Part shown: piece after piece, positions 44,067 to 55,274 of the stretch
Layout: each line of letters begins with the position of its first letter
Numbering within the stretch: position 1 is the stretch's first letter
Assembly: GCA_001770415.1 (NCBI GenBank)
Contig: MEQX01000010.1
Location: forward strand, 1-63,394
DNA: 63,394 bases
Direction of reading: 5' to 3'
From: Betaproteobacteria bacterium RIFCSPLOWO2_02_FULL_63_19
GTDB taxonomy: Bacteria; Pseudomonadota; Gammaproteobacteria; Burkholderiales; SG8-39
Made by a program: the position numbers and the translations under genes
Notes under the pieces: generated by a model
The model's database searches: none
Seen by the model: the letters and a program-made list of their open reading frames with translations, nothing else
What the model was told of the DNA's origin: nothing

Positions 44067-47000
44067 ATGAAAATTCACGCCGATTTCGATGCCGGACCTC
44101 TTTCCTGGGTCAAGGGCGAGATCGACCTCGCGATGCAACGTGGCCTGGAATCGCTGCGCGGGTTTTCCGCCGATACCGGCGATTTCAACAAGATCAGGTC
44201 CGTGCAGATGCAGTTGCATCAGGCGCACGGGGCGTTACAGATAGTTGGTCTGGATGGTGTCACGCGCGTATCCGAGGAACTGGAGAGCCTGGTCGGAGAT
44301 CTGGAGAAGGAGCCCTCGGCACGCACGCGGCAGAATTTCGAACTCGCCGAAGAGGCATTCGAGACCATCGTTGCTTATCTGGATGCGCTGATTGCAGGCT
44401 CACCGAACCAGCCGCTCAAGCTGCTGCCACTGTACCGCAGGCTGCTCGCTGCGCGAGGTCAGGCCGCGGCCGACCCGGTCGACCTGTTCTTCCCCAGCTT
44501 GTCCGGAAGGCCGACGCCGCGCGACCCACCCCCGGTCGGGCGCGCCTCCGAGGGCGACGGCAAGCTCTTCCGTGAACAGCGCGGCCGATTCCAGCGCGGC
44601 CTGCTGACATGGATCAAGGGCGACAAGGGCGGGGCCGCGGAAATGCGCGCCGCGGTTGAAGCGATCGAAGCGGTTCAGGTGACGAATGCGCAGCGCGCGT
44701 TCTGGTGGGCCGCGATCGCGTTCTTCGACGCCCTGGTGGCCGATGCGCTTCCGCCCGATGTTGATGCAAAACGCCTTTGCAACCGTATCGACCAGCAGTT
44801 TCGGCGCCTCGTCGAAGGCTCGCAGAACGTGGCCGAGCGGCTGCTTCGCGAAACCCTTTACCAGGTGGCGCGAGCGCGCAAGGCAACGGCGCAAATACAG
44901 GCGGTGCAGGAGGCTTACGACCTGGCGCGCGCACTGCCTGCGGACGAGGGCACCGCGCAGCCGCCGGTGGATCTGGCCTCGCTTAAAGTCGCCCGCGGCA
45001 TCCTGGCGCAGGCCAAGGATGCATGGAACATATACGCCGCCGGCAATCATCCGAGCCTGGGCGCTTTCCGTGACCTTTGCGGCCCGCTCAATGATCGGGC
45101 AGCGGAGCTGGGAAATCCGGACGTCGCCGCGATCGTGGACGAGATCGGGGCGCTGGCGACCTGGCTCGGTGGCAGTCCCTCGAACATGAGCGAAGCGATC
45201 GCGCTGGAAGTGGCAACCGCGCTGCTTCTGCTCGAGAACGCACTGGCGAATTATTCAGAGCTCGGTGCGGAGTTCGGGAAGCAGTCGCGGTTCGTATGTG
45301 ACCGGCTCAAGGCCTGCGTGCGCGGGAAACTTCTTCGCACGCCGCCAACCTTACCGCTGCTCGACGAGATGTCGCGCAGGGCGCAGGAGCGCCTTGTCCT
45401 CAGTCAAGTCGTCGCGGAGATGCAGGCGAACTTGCGTGCGATCGAGAAAGTGCTCGAAGCGTTTTACCGCGACCCGGCCAGACGCGCCGATCTTGCGACG
45501 CTCGGCGGCCCGTTGCACCAAGTGAAAGGCGCACTCGACATGCTCGGTGAAGCGCGGGCGGCCGATGCGCTGGCCGAGTGCGAAGAGCGGATCGCGCGCC
45601 TTGCAAGAGCCGATGGCGTGCCAAGACAGCAGGAGTTTGAGCAGCTCGCCCAGTTGCTCTCAGGACTGGGGTTCTACATCGAGGCCCTTGTTTCGGGCAC
45701 GGCCGATTTTGACGCGGCGATGCGGCCGGTCAGCGCGAAACGGATTCCCGCCGATGAACGGGAGCCCGCCGATTTGCAACCCAGCGTCGAGGTTCAGCTG
45801 GAGCGGCAGAAACGCGAAGCCCAAAACCTGATTCAGGAATGCAAGGCGCGGCCGTCCGACGCTCGGCGGAAGTCCGAACTGCGTAAGATCTTTGCCGCCA
45901 TCCAGAGGGACGCCGGTCTGGTCGGCGACGCGGTGCTCGAAAGTAAGGCGTTGCATGCACTTCACGCGCTGGACACGGCAGCCGGCCAAGCCCTGCTTGA
46001 GCCCAAGCTCGTTCAGGCGCTCGAAGATGCGGTGCCGGCGATGGAGACGCCGCCACTCTCGCCGGGAACGGATCGGCTTATCGACGCGAGCGAAGAGAAG
46101 CTTGATGCCGAACTCCTCGGAATATATCTGGAAGAGGCCGACGAGGTTTTGGCCCGGATTCGCGATCAGCTCGATCTGATGCGTTCACATCCGGCGGACA
46201 AGCCGGCACTGACCACGATCAGGCGGGCGTTTCACACGCTCAAGGGCAGCGGACGCATGGTTGGGCTGGTACGCGTCGGCGAGGCAGCCTGGGCCGTGGA
46301 GCAGGCCATCAATCTGTGGCTGCAGGACGAGCGTCCCGCAACGAGGGATCTGTTGTCGCTGATCTCCGAGGCGCACGACTATTTCGCGGATTGCGTGGTA
46401 CGGCTCAAGGCGGGTGGCGTTGCTGCGGACGAGGCGCCGCTGATTGAACTTGCTGCCGAGCTGGGCGGCGGCCGGCCGCCGAGATTGCGGCCCGCGCCGG
46501 ATGTTGTCGCGGAAACCGCAGCTTCACCCGCGCCACCTGTGGCAGCCGCGGACGTATCGAAGCAAGGCGACTTCGTCGCGATTGGCGAGCAGAGCGTGTC
46601 CAGAGCGCTGTTCGAAGCGTTTATCGGCGAGGCGCGGATGTATTTGCGGACGATGACGCAGGAGCGCGAAGTGCTTGCGCAGCAGGCCGTGATTACCGAC
46701 GCGTTCATAAGAGCCGCGCACACGCTCGGCGGGATCTCGGGCACCCTCGGCCTAGACTCGGTGCGTAGCTTGGCCCAGGCGTTGGACAGCGCACTGCGGC
46801 TGCTCGCGACGTTGCCCGTGTCCGAGATCGAGGAACGGCTGGTCGGAGGGCTGATCGACGCCCTTTGCGAAATGATCGACGAGGCTTCGTCGTACCGGGT
46901 GCCGCGGGCGCGACCCGATCTCATCGAAAAACTGCACCGCGCGACCGTTCCCGCTCTGGTGGAAGAGGAAAGCCCGACCATGCTGCCGGAGGAAGAAGGC

Positions 47001-49403
47001 GCACTGTCGCGCGAGGACGACGCCTCCTCTCCCGTGGTAGCGGACGACGAAGTGCCGGCGGCAGCGTCGCCCGCCGCCTTGGCGCCGCTGCTGGGACCGA
47101 CGCCCGGGAAGATGACCAGCACGTCGCCGCCGATTGCCGAAGCGCCGGTTGAAGGCGAATCCGGCGAGCGCAGGCGCCGCCGCATGCGCGACGAACCGGA
47201 CGCACAGCTCATGCCGCTGTTTCTGCAGGAGGCCAACGAGCTTCTGCCTGCGGTAGCCGACACACTGAGAGGCTGGCGCGCGACCCCTCAAGACGCCTCG
47301 ATGGGGCAGTCGCTTGCGCGCCTGCTGCATACGCTCAAGGGCGGCGCGCGCATGGCTGGTGCGATGGGTATCGGGGAACTGACGCACCAAATGGAAACGC
47401 GCGTCGAGAATGCGCTCGCACTCAAGGCGTTGCCTGAAACCTTGTTCGACGCTCTGGACAATTCATGCGATCGTCTGGGGGTGCTGGTCGAGGCGGCGCG
47501 ATCGGAAACGACGCGGGAATCGTCTGCGGACGTTACCGCGGCGCCGCAACGCCCTGCCGCCGGGCCGGACTCGCAGGATGTACTGCTCCCATCGGCGATG
47601 TTGCGGGTAAAGGCCGAGATGGTCGATCGCCTGGTCAATCAGGCAGGCGAGGTATCGATCGCGCGCAGCCGCATCGAAGGCGGAATGCGCACCGTTCGCG
47701 CGGCGATGCAGGAACTCACCGACAACGTCGGCCGTTTGCGCTCGCAACTGCGCGAGATCGAGATACAAGCCGAGTCCCAAATGCAATCGCGCATGCGGGA
47801 ACTGCGCGACACCAAGCAGGGGTTCGATCCGCTGGAGTTCGACCGCTTTACCGGATTCCAGGAACTGACCCGGCTTATGGCCGAATCAGTCAATGATGTG
47901 CAGACGGTGCACCAGAATCTGATTCATGCGGTCGACCAGACCGAAGCGGGATTGCTGTCGCAGGCACGCCTCAACCGCGATCTGCAGCAGAACTTGATGC
48001 GCGTTCGCATGGTGCCGTTCGCGAGCCTCTCGGAGCGGCTTTACCGCGTCGTTCGTCAGACGGCGAAGGAAATCGGCAAGCGGGTCAACCTCGAGCTGCG
48101 TGGCGCACAGGTCGAACTGGACCGCTCGGTGCTCGAGCGCATTACCGCGCCGTTCGAGCATTTGCTGAGAAACGCGGTTACGCACGGCATCGAATCGCCC
48201 GCCGACCGAAAGGCCATGGGGAAGCCCGAAATCGGCGAGATCCGCCTCGACGTTACGCAGGAAGGAAACGATGTCCTGTTGGCTCTGGCGGACGACGGTC
48301 GAGGCCTTGATATCGCGCGCATTCGGGAAACCGCCGTCGCGACGGGGCTGATGGACGAGCGTAACGCCCTGTCCGACGCGGAAATTGCCGATTTCATATT
48401 TCGGCCGGGATTCACCACGGCGACGAAACTTACCGAGATCGCCGGCCGCGGAGTCGGCATGGACGTCGTCAGAACCGAGGTCGCGTCGCTTGGCGGGCGC
48501 ATCGAGTTCGAATTCCAGAGGGACCGCGGCACTCGCTTTGTCGTCTACCTGCCCCTGACGCTCGCCGTGACGCAAGCGCTGCTGGTGAAAGGTTCGGGCC
48601 GCACCTACGCGGTTCCTGCGGTGATGATCGAGCAGGCGCGCCAGTTGAAGGTGGAGGAGCTTGCGCTAGCCTATGCCGAACATCGGGCGAGCTGGCAGTC
48701 CAGGCATTATCCTTTCCATTTTCTGCCTCACCTGCTCGGAACACCCGCGGCCCGGCCGGAGTCCCGCCGATATTCGCCGGTGCTGTTCCTGCGCTCGGGA
48801 GCGAACGCCATTGCACTGCACGTGGACGAAATTCTCGGCAGCACGCAGGAGATTGTCGTCAAGGCGGTTGGCCCTCAGCTGCAGCGCATTCCCGGTATTA
48901 CCGGGGCGACGGTGATCGGGTCCGGGGAGATAGTGCTGATCCTCAACCCGGTACAGCTCGCACTGCGCGAGATCCGCGGTGTGGGGTCCGAAGCAAGGCC
49001 CGAGACGGCAGTCCCGCACCCCGCGCGGCCGACAGTAATGGTCGTGGACGACTCGCTTACCGTGCGCAAGATCACCGGCAGGATGTTGGTCCGCGAAGGA
49101 TACGAGGTTGTTGTCGCGAAAGACGGGGTCGATGCAATTGAAAAGCTGCAGGACATTGTTCCCGACGTGATGCTGGTCGACATCGAAATGCCGCGCATGG
49201 ACGGTTTCGAACTCACGCGGAATGTTCGCGCAGACCCGCGCCTCGCCGAAGTACCGATCATCATCATCACTTCGCGTACTGCCGACAAGCATCAGGACTA
49301 TGCGCGTGAAATGGGCGCCAGCGCGTTCCTGGGGAAACCCTATCAGGAAGACGAACTACTTGGCCGTATTGGAGACCTCATAAAGCTCCGCACGGCAGCC
49401 TGA
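44067..49403 (+). CDS. Chemosensory hybrid kinase ChpA/PilL of type IV pili
   Basis: 1778 residues from the ATG at 44067. Three canonical Hpt motifs are visible: [10 protein letters not shown] (His723), AHTLGGISG (His885) and [10 protein letters not shown] (His1088). Two degenerate Hpt-like segments occur at His51 (HQAHGAL) and His484 (HQVKGAL). A CheA-type dimerisation region precedes the ATPase domain (N-box near Asn1369, [10 protein letters not shown]-box DDGRGLD). A CheW-like domain follows, then a C-terminal receiver with [10 protein letters not shown] and phosphoacceptor Asp1705 in [11 protein letters not shown]. It phosphorylates PilG and PilH in response to PilJ/PilI. Confidence 0.93.
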   Translation: MKIHADFDAGPLSWVKGEIDLAMQRGLESLRGFSADTGDFNKIRSVQMQLHQAHGALQIVGLDGVTRVSEELESLVGDLEKEPSARTRQNFELAEEAFETIVAYLDALIAGSPNQPLKLLPLYRRLLAARGQAAADPVDLFFPSLSGRPTPRDPPPVGRASEGDGKLFREQRGRFQRGLLTWIKGDKGGAAEMRAAVEAIEAVQVTNAQRAFWWAAIAFFDALVADALPPDVDAKRLCNRIDQQFRRLVEGSQNVAERLLRETLYQVARARKATAQIQAVQEAYDLARALPADEGTAQPPVDLASLKVARGILAQAKDAWNIYAAGNHPSLGAFRDLCGPLNDRAAELGNPDVAAIVDEIGALATWLGGSPSNMSEAIALEVATALLLLENALANYSELGAEFGKQSRFVCDRLKACVRGKLLRTPPTLPLLDEMSRRAQERLVLSQVVAEMQANLRAIEKVLEAFYRDPARRADLATLGGPLHQVKGALDMLGEARAADALAECEERIARLARADGVPRQQEFEQLAQLLSGLGFYIEALVSGTADFDAAMRPVSAKRIPADEREPADLQPSVEVQLERQKREAQNLIQECKARPSDARRKSELRKIFAAIQRDAGLVGDAVLESKALHALHALDTAAGQALLEPKLVQALEDAVPAMETPPLSPGTDRLIDASEEKLDAELLGIYLEEADEVLARIRDQLDLMRSHPADKPALTTIRRAFHTLKGSGRMVGLVRVGEAAWAVEQAINLWLQDERPATRDLLSLISEAHDYFADCVVRLKAGGVAADEAPLIELAAELGGGRPPRLRPAPDVVAETAASPAPPVAAADVSKQGDFVAIGEQSVSRALFEAFIGEARMYLRTMTQEREVLAQQAVITDAFIRAAHTLGGISGTLGLDSVRSLAQALDSALRLLATLPVSEIEERLVGGLIDALCEMIDEASSYRVPRARPDLIEKLHRATVPALVEEESPTMLPEEEGALSREDDASSPVVADDEVPAAASPAALAPLLGPTPGKMTSTSPPIAEAPVEGESGERRRRRMRDEPDAQLMPLFLQEANELLPAVADTLRGWRATPQDASMGQSLARLLHTLKGGARMAGAMGIGELTHQMETRVENALALKALPETLFDALDNSCDRLGVLVEAARSETTRESSADVTAAPQRPAAGPDSQDVLLPSAMLRVKAEMVDRLVNQAGEVSIARSRIEGGMRTVRAAMQELTDNVGRLRSQLREIEIQAESQMQSRMRELRDTKQGFDPLEFDRFTGFQELTRLMAESVNDVQTVHQNLIHAVDQTEAGLLSQARLNRDLQQNLMRVRMVPFASLSERLYRVVRQTAKEIGKRVNLELRGAQVELDRSVLERITAPFEHLLRNAVTHGIESPADRKAMGKPEIGEIRLDVTQEGNDVLLALADDGRGLDIARIRETAVATGLMDERNALSDAEIADFIFRPGFTTATKLTEIAGRGVGMDVVRTEVASLGGRIEFEFQRDRGTRFVVYLPLTLAVTQALLVKGSGRTYAVPAVMIEQARQLKVEELALAYAEHRASWQSRHYPFHFLPHLLGTPAARPESRRYSPVLFLRSGANAIALHVDEILGSTQEIVVKAVGPQLQRIPGITGATVIGSGEIVLILNPVQLALREIRGVGSEARPETAVPHPARPTVMVVDDSLTVRKITGRMLVREGYEVVVAKDGVDAIEKLQDIVPDVMLVDIEMPRMDGFELTRNVRADPRLAEVPIIIITSRTADKHQDYAREMGASAFLGKPYQEDELLGRIGDLIKLRTAA

Positions 49404-49447
49404 TGCAGCTTCGTTTGCCGCGGGGCTTTCGGTAACGTTCCAGTGTC

Positions 49448-49462
49448 ACGCGCCTGGCGCGT
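49448..49462. repeat. Perfect inverted repeat ACGCGCC-T-GGCGCGT
   Basis: A 15-base near-palindrome in the gap after chpA. It could be a hairpin that ends the long pil-chp transcript, but no T-run follows, so a rho-independent terminator is not supported. Confidence 0.35.
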
Positions 49463-49588
49463 TCGTGATCGGCCGGCCGGAAAATCCCGCCCGATCTTGC
49501 TGCCTGGCGTTGTCGCAGGACGTAGGCACCGAGTACGGGGTCCCGGGCGCGGCGGCAGAGTTTTCGGCGAGAGCTTTGCGAATCCAAA

Positions 49589-49617
49589 TTGTGCAGGGCA
49601 CCCTTCGCGACTACAAT
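49589..49617 (+). promoter_or_regulatory. Candidate sigma-70 promoter for yqgE-ruvX-pyrR-pyrB-pyrC'
   Basis: TTGTGC and TACAAT (5 of 6) are separated by exactly 17 bases and end 22 bases before the yqgE GTG. It would separate this operon from pil-chp. Confidence 0.45.
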
Positions 49618-49638
49618 AGCGGAACACCGGGCTCACAT

Positions 49639-50199
49639 GTGTCGCAGGTCAATCTTACCGACCACTTCTTGATCGCCATGCCCAACATGGTGGATCCCTA
49701 TTTTTCTCGTACCCTGACCTATGTCTGTGAGCACAACGATCAGGGTGCTCTCGGCGTGGTGATCAATCGTCCGATCGACATGACGCTCGGCGCCCTGTTC
49801 GAGCGGTTGAGTTTGGCGATTTCATCAGAGGATTTGGGCAAGGCTCCGGTGTTTTTCGGTGGTCCGGTCCAGACCGACCGCGGCTTCGTACTGCATCAGC
49901 CGATTGGGCAGTGGCAGTCCACTCTGTCGGTGCAGAATCGCGTCGGCCTTACGACCTCAAAGGACATACTCGAATCGCTCGGCCACGGGCGCGGGCCGGT
50001 CAAGGTACTGGTCACGCTGGGGTATTCCGGCTGGGCGCCCGGCCAGCTCGAAAACGAAATCAAGCAAAACGCGTGGCTCACCGTCGCCGCCAAAGATGCC
50101 GTGATTTTCGATCTGCCGGCTGAGGAGAGGTTGCCGGCTGCGATGGGCCTGCTCGGAATCGATTTCGCCAGCCTTTCCGACGAGGCGGGGCATGCGTGA
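49639..50199 (+). CDS. yqgE: YqgE family protein (UPF0301/DUF179)
   Basis: 186 residues. Family blocks are [20 protein letters not shown], the [20 protein letters not shown] segment, [15 protein letters not shown] and [14 protein letters not shown]. The biochemical role is unknown. The GTG at 49639 is chosen because similarity starts there; the frame is open 58 codons upstream. Its end overlaps ruvX (GTGA). Confidence 0.93.
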   Translation: MSQVNLTDHFLIAMPNMVDPYFSRTLTYVCEHNDQGALGVVINRPIDMTLGALFERLSLAISSEDLGKAPVFFGGPVQTDRGFVLHQPIGQWQSTLSVQNRVGLTTSKDILESLGHGRGPVKVLVTLGYSGWAPGQLENEIKQNAWLTVAAKDAVIFDLPAEERLPAAMGLLGIDFASLSDEAGHA

Positions 50200-50642
50200 A
50201 AATCGGTAATGCGCGTACGGCGATCACTGTCCTTGCATTCGATTTCGGCGCGCGGCACATCGGCGTCGCGGTTGGCGATACCGAGACACGCATGGCGCAC
50301 CCGCTTGCGCCGATCGACCGCAGGCGGGGCGGCAGTAACGCGATGCGCATGGCCGCCATCGACCTCCTCGTCGACGAATGGCATCCAGATCGGTTGGTGG
50401 TGGGGCTGCCTGTCGGGCCGGACGGCGAGGAGCAGGGCATGACGGCGCGCGCGCGACGGTTTGCGCGGCAGCTCGAAGCGCGCTATGGGCTGCCGGTCGA
50501 CTTCGCCAATGAGCGGTATACCTCGGCCGCCGCGGAGGAAGTGCTGCGCGCAGCGGGCCGCGGCGGCGCAAAGCACAAACAGCTTGTGCATGGAGAAGCC
50601 GCACGCATCATTTTGCAGAGCTATTTCGATGAATCTGCCTGA
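50196..50642 (+). CDS. ruvX: Putative pre-16S rRNA nuclease (YqgF/RuvX)
   Basis: 148 residues with an RNase H-like fold. The catalytic Asp is in [15 protein letters not shown], followed by [20 protein letters not shown] and [14 protein letters not shown]. YqgF acts in 16S rRNA 5'-end maturation and is nearly universal in bacteria. The GTG overlaps yqgE by four bases, and its 3' end overlaps pyrR by 14 bases. Confidence 0.95.
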   Translation: MKIGNARTAITVLAFDFGARHIGVAVGDTETRMAHPLAPIDRRRGGSNAMRMAAIDLLVDEWHPDRLVVGLPVGPDGEEQGMTARARRFARQLEARYGLPVDFANERYTSAAAEEVLRAAGRGGAKHKQLVHGEAARIILQSYFDESA

Positions 50643-51168
50643 CGCCGAGAAGCTATTCGAAGTCTTGCTTGAAAGCCTGCGGGCGCATGTAACGCCAGAT
50701 ACCGGGATAGTCGGCATCGTCACCGGCGGCGCCTGGCTTGCCGAGCGGCTGCATCGGGCGCTCGGCGTGCAGACGCCATTAGGGGTGCTCGACCCGTCCT
50801 TCTACCGCGACGATTTCAGCAAATCTGGGCTGCGCCATCAGGTCAAACCCTCGCAGATTCCCTTCGATGTGCAAGAGCGCAGCGTGCTCCTCGTCGACGA
50901 CGTGCTGTTTACCGGGCGCACCGTGCGCGGCGCGATGAACGAGTTGTTCGATTACGGCAGGCCGGCACGCATCGATCTTGCGGTGTTGGTCGATCGCGGC
51001 GGCAGGGAGCTTCCGGTAGCGGCCCAATACGTAGGGGCAAATATCGAGATTCCGCCTGGCAAGGTGCTGGTGCTGGATCGCGGACCGGCAGGCGGACTGT
51101 CGCTTACGCTGTCGGATCAACGCCGGCGCCGCCTTGACATCGAGGGCGAATCCGAGGGCAAAAAATAA
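50629..51168 (+). CDS. pyrR: PyrR-type phosphoribosyltransferase
   Basis: 179 residues. The PRPP-binding loop is [18 protein letters not shown]. An N-terminal hood with [17 protein letters not shown] and [11 protein letters not shown] fits PyrR/uracil phosphoribosyltransferases. In Gram-positives PyrR is an RNA-binding attenuator; in proteobacteria its regulatory role is less clear. It overlaps ruvX by 14 bases and the pyrB start by one base (TAATG). Confidence 0.92.
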   Translation: MNLPDAEKLFEVLLESLRAHVTPDTGIVGIVTGGAWLAERLHRALGVQTPLGVLDPSFYRDDFSKSGLRHQVKPSQIPFDVQERSVLLVDDVLFTGRTVRGAMNELFDYGRPARIDLAVLVDRGGRELPVAAQYVGANIEIPPGKVLVLDRGPAGGLSLTLSDQRRRRLDIEGESEGKK

Positions 51169-52118
51169 TGTCACGCAATCCGCAACTGAATGAAAAAGGC
51201 GCGCTGCAGCACCTGCTCACCATCGAAGGACTGCCGCGCGAGATCTTGATTCACATTCTCGATACCGCGGCCTCGTTCATCAACGTCGCCGAACGCGACG
51301 TGAAAAAAGTCCCACTGATGAGGGGCAAGAGCGTGTTCAACTTGTTCTTCGAGCCTTCGACCCGCACCCGCACGACCTTTGAGATCGCCGCCAAGCGGCT
51401 ATCCGCCGACGTCATCAACCTGAACATAGCCACGTCCTCACAGACCAAAGGTGAGACGCTGCTGGACACGATTGACAACCTGTCGGCAATGCACGCGGAC
51501 ATGTTCGTCGTGAGGCATGCGAGCAGCGGGGCACCGTATCTGATCGCCCAGCACGTCGGTTCGCATGCGCACGTGGTGAACGCGGGCGACGGCCGGCACG
51601 CGCATCCCACCCAGGGCTTGCTCGATTCCTACACCATTCGTCACTACAAACGCGATTTCACACGCCTGGCGGTTGCGATCGTCGGCGACGTGCTGCATTC
51701 GCGGGTGGCGCGCTCGCTCATACACGCGCTCACGACGCTGGGGGCGCCGGACGTGCGGGTTGTCGGGCCGAAAACCCTGCTTCCGGCGGGAGTGGAACAG
51801 CTTGGCGTGCGGGTCTTCCACAACATGGATGCCGGCATCCGGGACTGCGACGTTATCGCAATGTTGCGTGTCCAGAACGAACGCATGAGGGGCGCATTGC
51901 TGCCGAGCGAACAGGAATTCTTCAAGTCCTTTGGTCTGACGCCGGAAAGACTCGCGCTGGCACGGCCCGACGCGATCGTCATGCACCCGGGGCCGATCAA
52001 CCGCGGCGTGGAAATCGATTCCGCGGTAGCCGACGGATCACAGGCGGTGATCTTGTCGCAGGTCACCTTCGGCATCGCGGTACGCATGGCGGTGTTGAGC
52101 ATCCTCGCTGGAAAATGA
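51168..52118 (+). CDS. pyrB: Aspartate carbamoyltransferase catalytic subunit
   Basis: 316 residues. Carbamoyl-phosphate plus aspartate to carbamoyl-aspartate. Motifs are [13 protein letters not shown] (carbamoyl-phosphate binding), the [12 protein letters not shown] loop with the shared active-site Lys, and [13 protein letters not shown]. No regulatory pyrI gene is present. Instead a dihydroorotase-like gene lies six bases downstream, as in the Pseudomonas-type class A complex. Confidence 0.96.
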   Translation: MSRNPQLNEKGALQHLLTIEGLPREILIHILDTAASFINVAERDVKKVPLMRGKSVFNLFFEPSTRTRTTFEIAAKRLSADVINLNIATSSQTKGETLLDTIDNLSAMHADMFVVRHASSGAPYLIAQHVGSHAHVVNAGDGRHAHPTQGLLDSYTIRHYKRDFTRLAVAIVGDVLHSRVARSLIHALTTLGAPDVRVVGPKTLLPAGVEQLGVRVFHNMDAGIRDCDVIAMLRVQNERMRGALLPSEQEFFKSFGLTPERLALARPDAIVMHPGPINRGVEIDSAVADGSQAVILSQVTFGIAVRMAVLSILAGK

Positions 52119-52124
52119 AGGACC

Positions 52125-53405
52125 ATGAACATTCACATCAAAGGCTGCAGACTGATCGATCCCAAGAGCGGCACCGACGCGCGCGAAGATCTATTCCTCG
52201 CGGCGGGTGTGGTCGCCGCATGGGGACGTGCGCCGAAACGCTTTAGAGCCGACCGCACCATCGACGCGAAGGGGCTCGTCGTATGCCCGGGGCTGGTCGA
52301 CATGTCCGTGCGGCTGCGCGAGCCGGGCTATGAGTACCGGGCCACGCTCGAGTCGGAAATGCAGGCCGCAGTCGCAGGGGGCGTCACCAGCCTGGCGTGC
52401 CCACCCGACACCGATCCTCCGTTGGACGAACCTGCGCTGGTGGAAATGCTCAAGTCGCGCGCGAAGAGTCTCAATCTGGCGCGCGTTTATCCGCTGGGGG
52501 CGTTGAGTGCGAAACTCAAAGGTAAACGCCTGGCCGAGATGGCGGAACTCGCCGAAGCCGGCTGCGTGGCCTTTTCTCAGGCGGACGTTCCCATCGTCGA
52601 CACCGAAGTGCTGTGGCGTGCGATGCAGTACGCCTCCACGTACGGCTTTCCCGTCTGGCTGCGCCCGCAGGACAGTTTCCTCGCCCAAGGAGGCGTGGCG
52701 CACGACGGCGACGTGGCCACACGTCTGGGCCTGCCGGCGATTCCGTCGGTCGCCGAAACTGCCTCGCTCGCCACTATGCTTCAGCTGGCGCGCTCTGCCG
52801 GGGCCAGGCTGCACGTGTGCCGGCTGTCGACCGCCGAGGCCGTCGCGATGGTTCGCCGGGCCAAGCAGGAGGGACAGGAGGTCACCTGCGACGTCGCAGT
52901 GCATCACGTGCACCTGTGCGAGGTGGACATCGGATACTTCGATTCGCACTGCCACCTGGTGCCGCCGCTGCGCAGCCAGCGCGATCGCGATGCGCTGCGC
53001 GCCGGGCTGGCGGATGGCACCATAGACGCGATCTGCTCGGATCATGCGCCGCTGGACGAGGACGTGAAGCACATGCCTTTTGGCGAATCCGAACCGGGCG
53101 CGACCGCCGTGGAGCTGCTGCTCTCGCTGACGCTGAAGTGGGCGACTGAGGCGGGCGTGCCGCTGGTGAGCGCGCTGGGAGCGGTGACGTCGACTCCCGC
53201 GTCGATCATGCGCGTGGACGCAGGCACGATCGGCGTGGGCGCTACGGCCGACCTTTGTGTCTTCGATCCCGAGGCGCACGTGCGTATCACCCCGGCATCG
53301 CTGTGCAGCCAGGGCAAGAATACGCCGTTTGTGGGCTACGAAGTCCCGGGGCAGATACGCTACACGCTTGTGGCGGGACAAGTGGTGTACGAAAACGCTG
53401 CCTAG
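52125..53405 (+). CDS. Non-catalytic dihydroorotase-like protein (pyrC')
   Basis: 426 residues of the dihydroorotase/hydantoinase fold. The zinc-binding His-x-His is lost: where active enzymes have DxHxHLREPG this one reads DMSVRLREPG, with Ser61 and Arg63. The later SDHAPLDED block is kept. Such proteins in Pseudomonas (pyrC') are structural partners of PyrB needed for the ATCase holoenzyme and do not catalyse the reaction. The pyrB adjacency and six-base gap support that role here. Confidence 0.9.
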   Translation: MNIHIKGCRLIDPKSGTDAREDLFLAAGVVAAWGRAPKRFRADRTIDAKGLVVCPGLVDMSVRLREPGYEYRATLESEMQAAVAGGVTSLACPPDTDPPLDEPALVEMLKSRAKSLNLARVYPLGALSAKLKGKRLAEMAELAEAGCVAFSQADVPIVDTEVLWRAMQYASTYGFPVWLRPQDSFLAQGGVAHDGDVATRLGLPAIPSVAETASLATMLQLARSAGARLHVCRLSTAEAVAMVRRAKQEGQEVTCDVAVHHVHLCEVDIGYFDSHCHLVPPLRSQRDRDALRAGLADGTIDAICSDHAPLDEDVKHMPFGESEPGATAVELLLSLTLKWATEAGVPLVSALGAVTSTPASIMRVDAGTIGVGATADLCVFDPEAHVRITPASLCSQGKNTPFVGYEVPGQIRYTLVAGQVVYENAA

Positions 53406-53466
53406 CGAGCAACGCCCGGACCGGCTATCGGGGGAAACGGGCCGAGCGGGCGAGGACGCCAGTGCT

Positions 53467-54405
53467 TCAGGGGGCTGCGCGGGGCCAGGCTCGGAGGGCC
53501 CGGAGCTTTCGTTCGGTGACTTTGGCGACCATTGCCCGCAGGCGCGGGACGATCGCCATGGTCGCTTTAGCGCCCGCCGCGATGGCGTCGTCGCGCGTCG
53601 CGAATGTGAGGCTCTCAAGACTGGCCGTATCCGGGGTGACGACAACATCCGCGGAGCGCATTTCCTGGTTCGACAGGTTCCTGACCATGATCTCCAGCGC
53701 CTGCACGACAACGTCGGTCGTGCTGGCGATCACTTTAGTGTCTTCCGGGCGTTTGGTGATGTCGACGGCAATAACTAGCTCCGCGCCCAGGTCCCGCGCA
53801 CTCTGAACCGGCACCGGACTCACGAGTCCGCCGTCCACGTATTCGTGACCGTTGATCACCACCGGCTCGAAAAGGCCGGGAATGGCGCTGGACGCGCGCA
53901 CGGCCATGCCGATATTGCCGCGAGTCATGACGGCGAGGGTGCCGCTGCGCAGGTCGGTCGCCGCCGCGGCATAGCGGATCGGCAATTCTTCGATAGAACG
54001 GCTTCCCAGGCGCCCATTGACGAAGTCCTGAAGGCGTTCGCCCTTGACGATGCCGCGGTTGGGCCAGACGATGTCACGCAGCTGACTCTCCGTCAGTTCC
54101 TCCGCAAGGGCCTCGAGGGCCGCGCCGTCGTAGCCTGCGGCATAGAAAGCGCCGACAAAGCTGCCGGTGCTGGTACCAACCACGATGTCCGGTCGGATGC
54201 CGATTTTCTCGAGCACTTTGATGACGCCGATATGGGCAAATCCACGCGCCGCGCCGCCGCCGAGCGCGAGCCCGATGACCGGACGGTTCGTCGCAGTGAC
54301 GCGCTTTACTGCTGTGGCGCTGGGAGGCACGACGACGGGATACAGGATCGGCGCGGACGCGCATGCCACGAGCAGCAACAGCGGTGCAAGCAGGACGAGG
54401 CGCAT
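53467..54405 (-). CDS. Patatin-like phospholipase lipoprotein (RssA-like)
   Basis: 312 residues. A lipoprotein signal peptide with lipobox LLVAC (Cys15) is followed by a patatin domain: oxyanion loop LGGGAARGFAHIG, nucleophile Ser in GTSTGS, and the catalytic Asp in VDGGLVSPVP. It is predicted to hydrolyse acyl esters at a membrane surface. It converges on the pyrC' gene. Confidence 0.92.
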   Translation of the reverse strand: MRLVLLAPLLLLVACASAPILYPVVVPPSATAVKRVTATNRPVIGLALGGGAARGFAHIGVIKVLEKIGIRPDIVVGTSTGSFVGAFYAAGYDGAALEALAEELTESQLRDIVWPNRGIVKGERLQDFVNGRLGSRSIEELPIRYAAAATDLRSGTLAVMTRGNIGMAVRASSAIPGLFEPVVINGHEYVDGGLVSPVPVQSARDLGAELVIAVDITKRPEDTKVIASTTDVVVQALEIMVRNLSNQEMRSADVVVTPDTASLESLTFATRDDAIAAGAKATMAIVPRLRAMVAKVTERKLRALRAWPRAAP

Positions 54406-54420
54406 GCCCGCAGTCTATCG

Positions 54421-54705
54421 TCAATCCGGGAACAGCCGCGAGGGGTCGGCGGCCGTATCAGCCACCAGCAACAGCTTCTCGCGAGAAGATTCGCCCTTGA
54501 CGATGCTCACCGTACGCCTCGCCACGCCTAGTACGTCGGCCACGAACGCGGTGAGCGCATGGTTCGCTTTTCCTTCGACCGGTGGCGCCGCTATACGGAT
54601 CTTGAGCGCCTGGTCGTGCAGCCCGACCACCGCGCTCTTCTTGGCGCCTGGTTGTGCGTGAACTGCAATCAACCAGCCCTGCTCAGTGCGTCGATACCAG
54701 CTCAA
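54421..54705 (-). CDS. yggU: YggU/DUF167 family protein
   Basis: 94 residues. VHAQPGAKKSAVVG and LKIRIAAPPVEGKANHAL are the DUF167 signature. Function is unknown. I chose the TTG at 54705, which overlaps the yggT stop (TTGA). Longer frames exist upstream but lie wholly inside yggT and do not resemble the family. Confidence 0.88.
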   Translation of the reverse strand: MSWYRRTEQGWLIAVHAQPGAKKSAVVGLHDQALKIRIAAPPVEGKANHALTAFVADVLGVARRTVSIVKGESSREKLLLVADTAADPSRLFPD

Positions 54706-55274
54706 AACAGCCGTGATACCGTCAGCGCGAGCGTGCCCAGCGGAATCTGCAGCACCTGCGCGATGAGGAGCACGAACAGCGGCGACAGGTCGATGTTTCC
54801 GATCGGCGGAATGAAACGGCGGAAGACGCGGTAAAACGGGCGCGTCAGCGCGTCGAAAATACCCGCAAACGGGGTATGCGGATTCACCCAGCTGAGCACG
54901 ACCTGGACGATGACCACGCCCATGAGCAGGTTGAGCGACAGCTTGGCCAGCTCGATGGCAGCCAGCGTCGCAAGCAGCCCCAGGGCGGTTCCCGGCGCGC
55001 CCGCGAGCGAGAATCCGCGCATCCAGAGTATGAGCAAACGCATCAGCAGTTCGGCGACCCAGGCGAGGGTCAGCGAGGCAAAATCCAAACCCAGCAGGCC
55101 CGGGATCAGGCGGCGCGCCGGCAGCACCATCCAGTTGGTCAGTGCGGCCACAAATTCTCCTATTGGATTGCGGAACGGCACCCTTAGCCACTGCATGTAG
55201 AAGCGCAGCAGCAGCAGATAAACGAAGAATCCGAACAGCGTTTCGATCAGAAACTCGCCGATTTGCGCAAACAT
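54702..55274 (-). CDS. yggT: YggT family integral membrane protein
   Basis: 190 residues with two YGGT repeats, each ending in the pattern WxxP...P(L/F)xxxxR. The first is LPARRLIPGLLGLDF and the second LTRPFYRVFRRFIPP. About four membrane segments. It may assist turgor or channel function; the role is not established. The ATG shares one base with the proC stop (TGATG), and its end is coupled to yggU. Confidence 0.93.
   Translation of the reverse strand: MFAQIGEFLIETLFGFFVYLLLLRFYMQWLRVPFRNPIGEFVAALTNWMVLPARRLIPGLLGLDFASLTLAWVAELLMRLLILWMRGFSLAGAPGTALGLLATLAAIELAKLSLNLLMGVVIVQVVLSWVNPHTPFAGIFDALTRPFYRVFRRFIPPIGNIDLSPLFVLLIAQVLQIPLGTLALTVSRLF

Noticed and set aside
52191..53711. 506-codon minus-strand frame opposite pyrC'
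   Set aside because: Antisense to a clear gene and running into the patatin gene; Arg/His-rich shadow composition.
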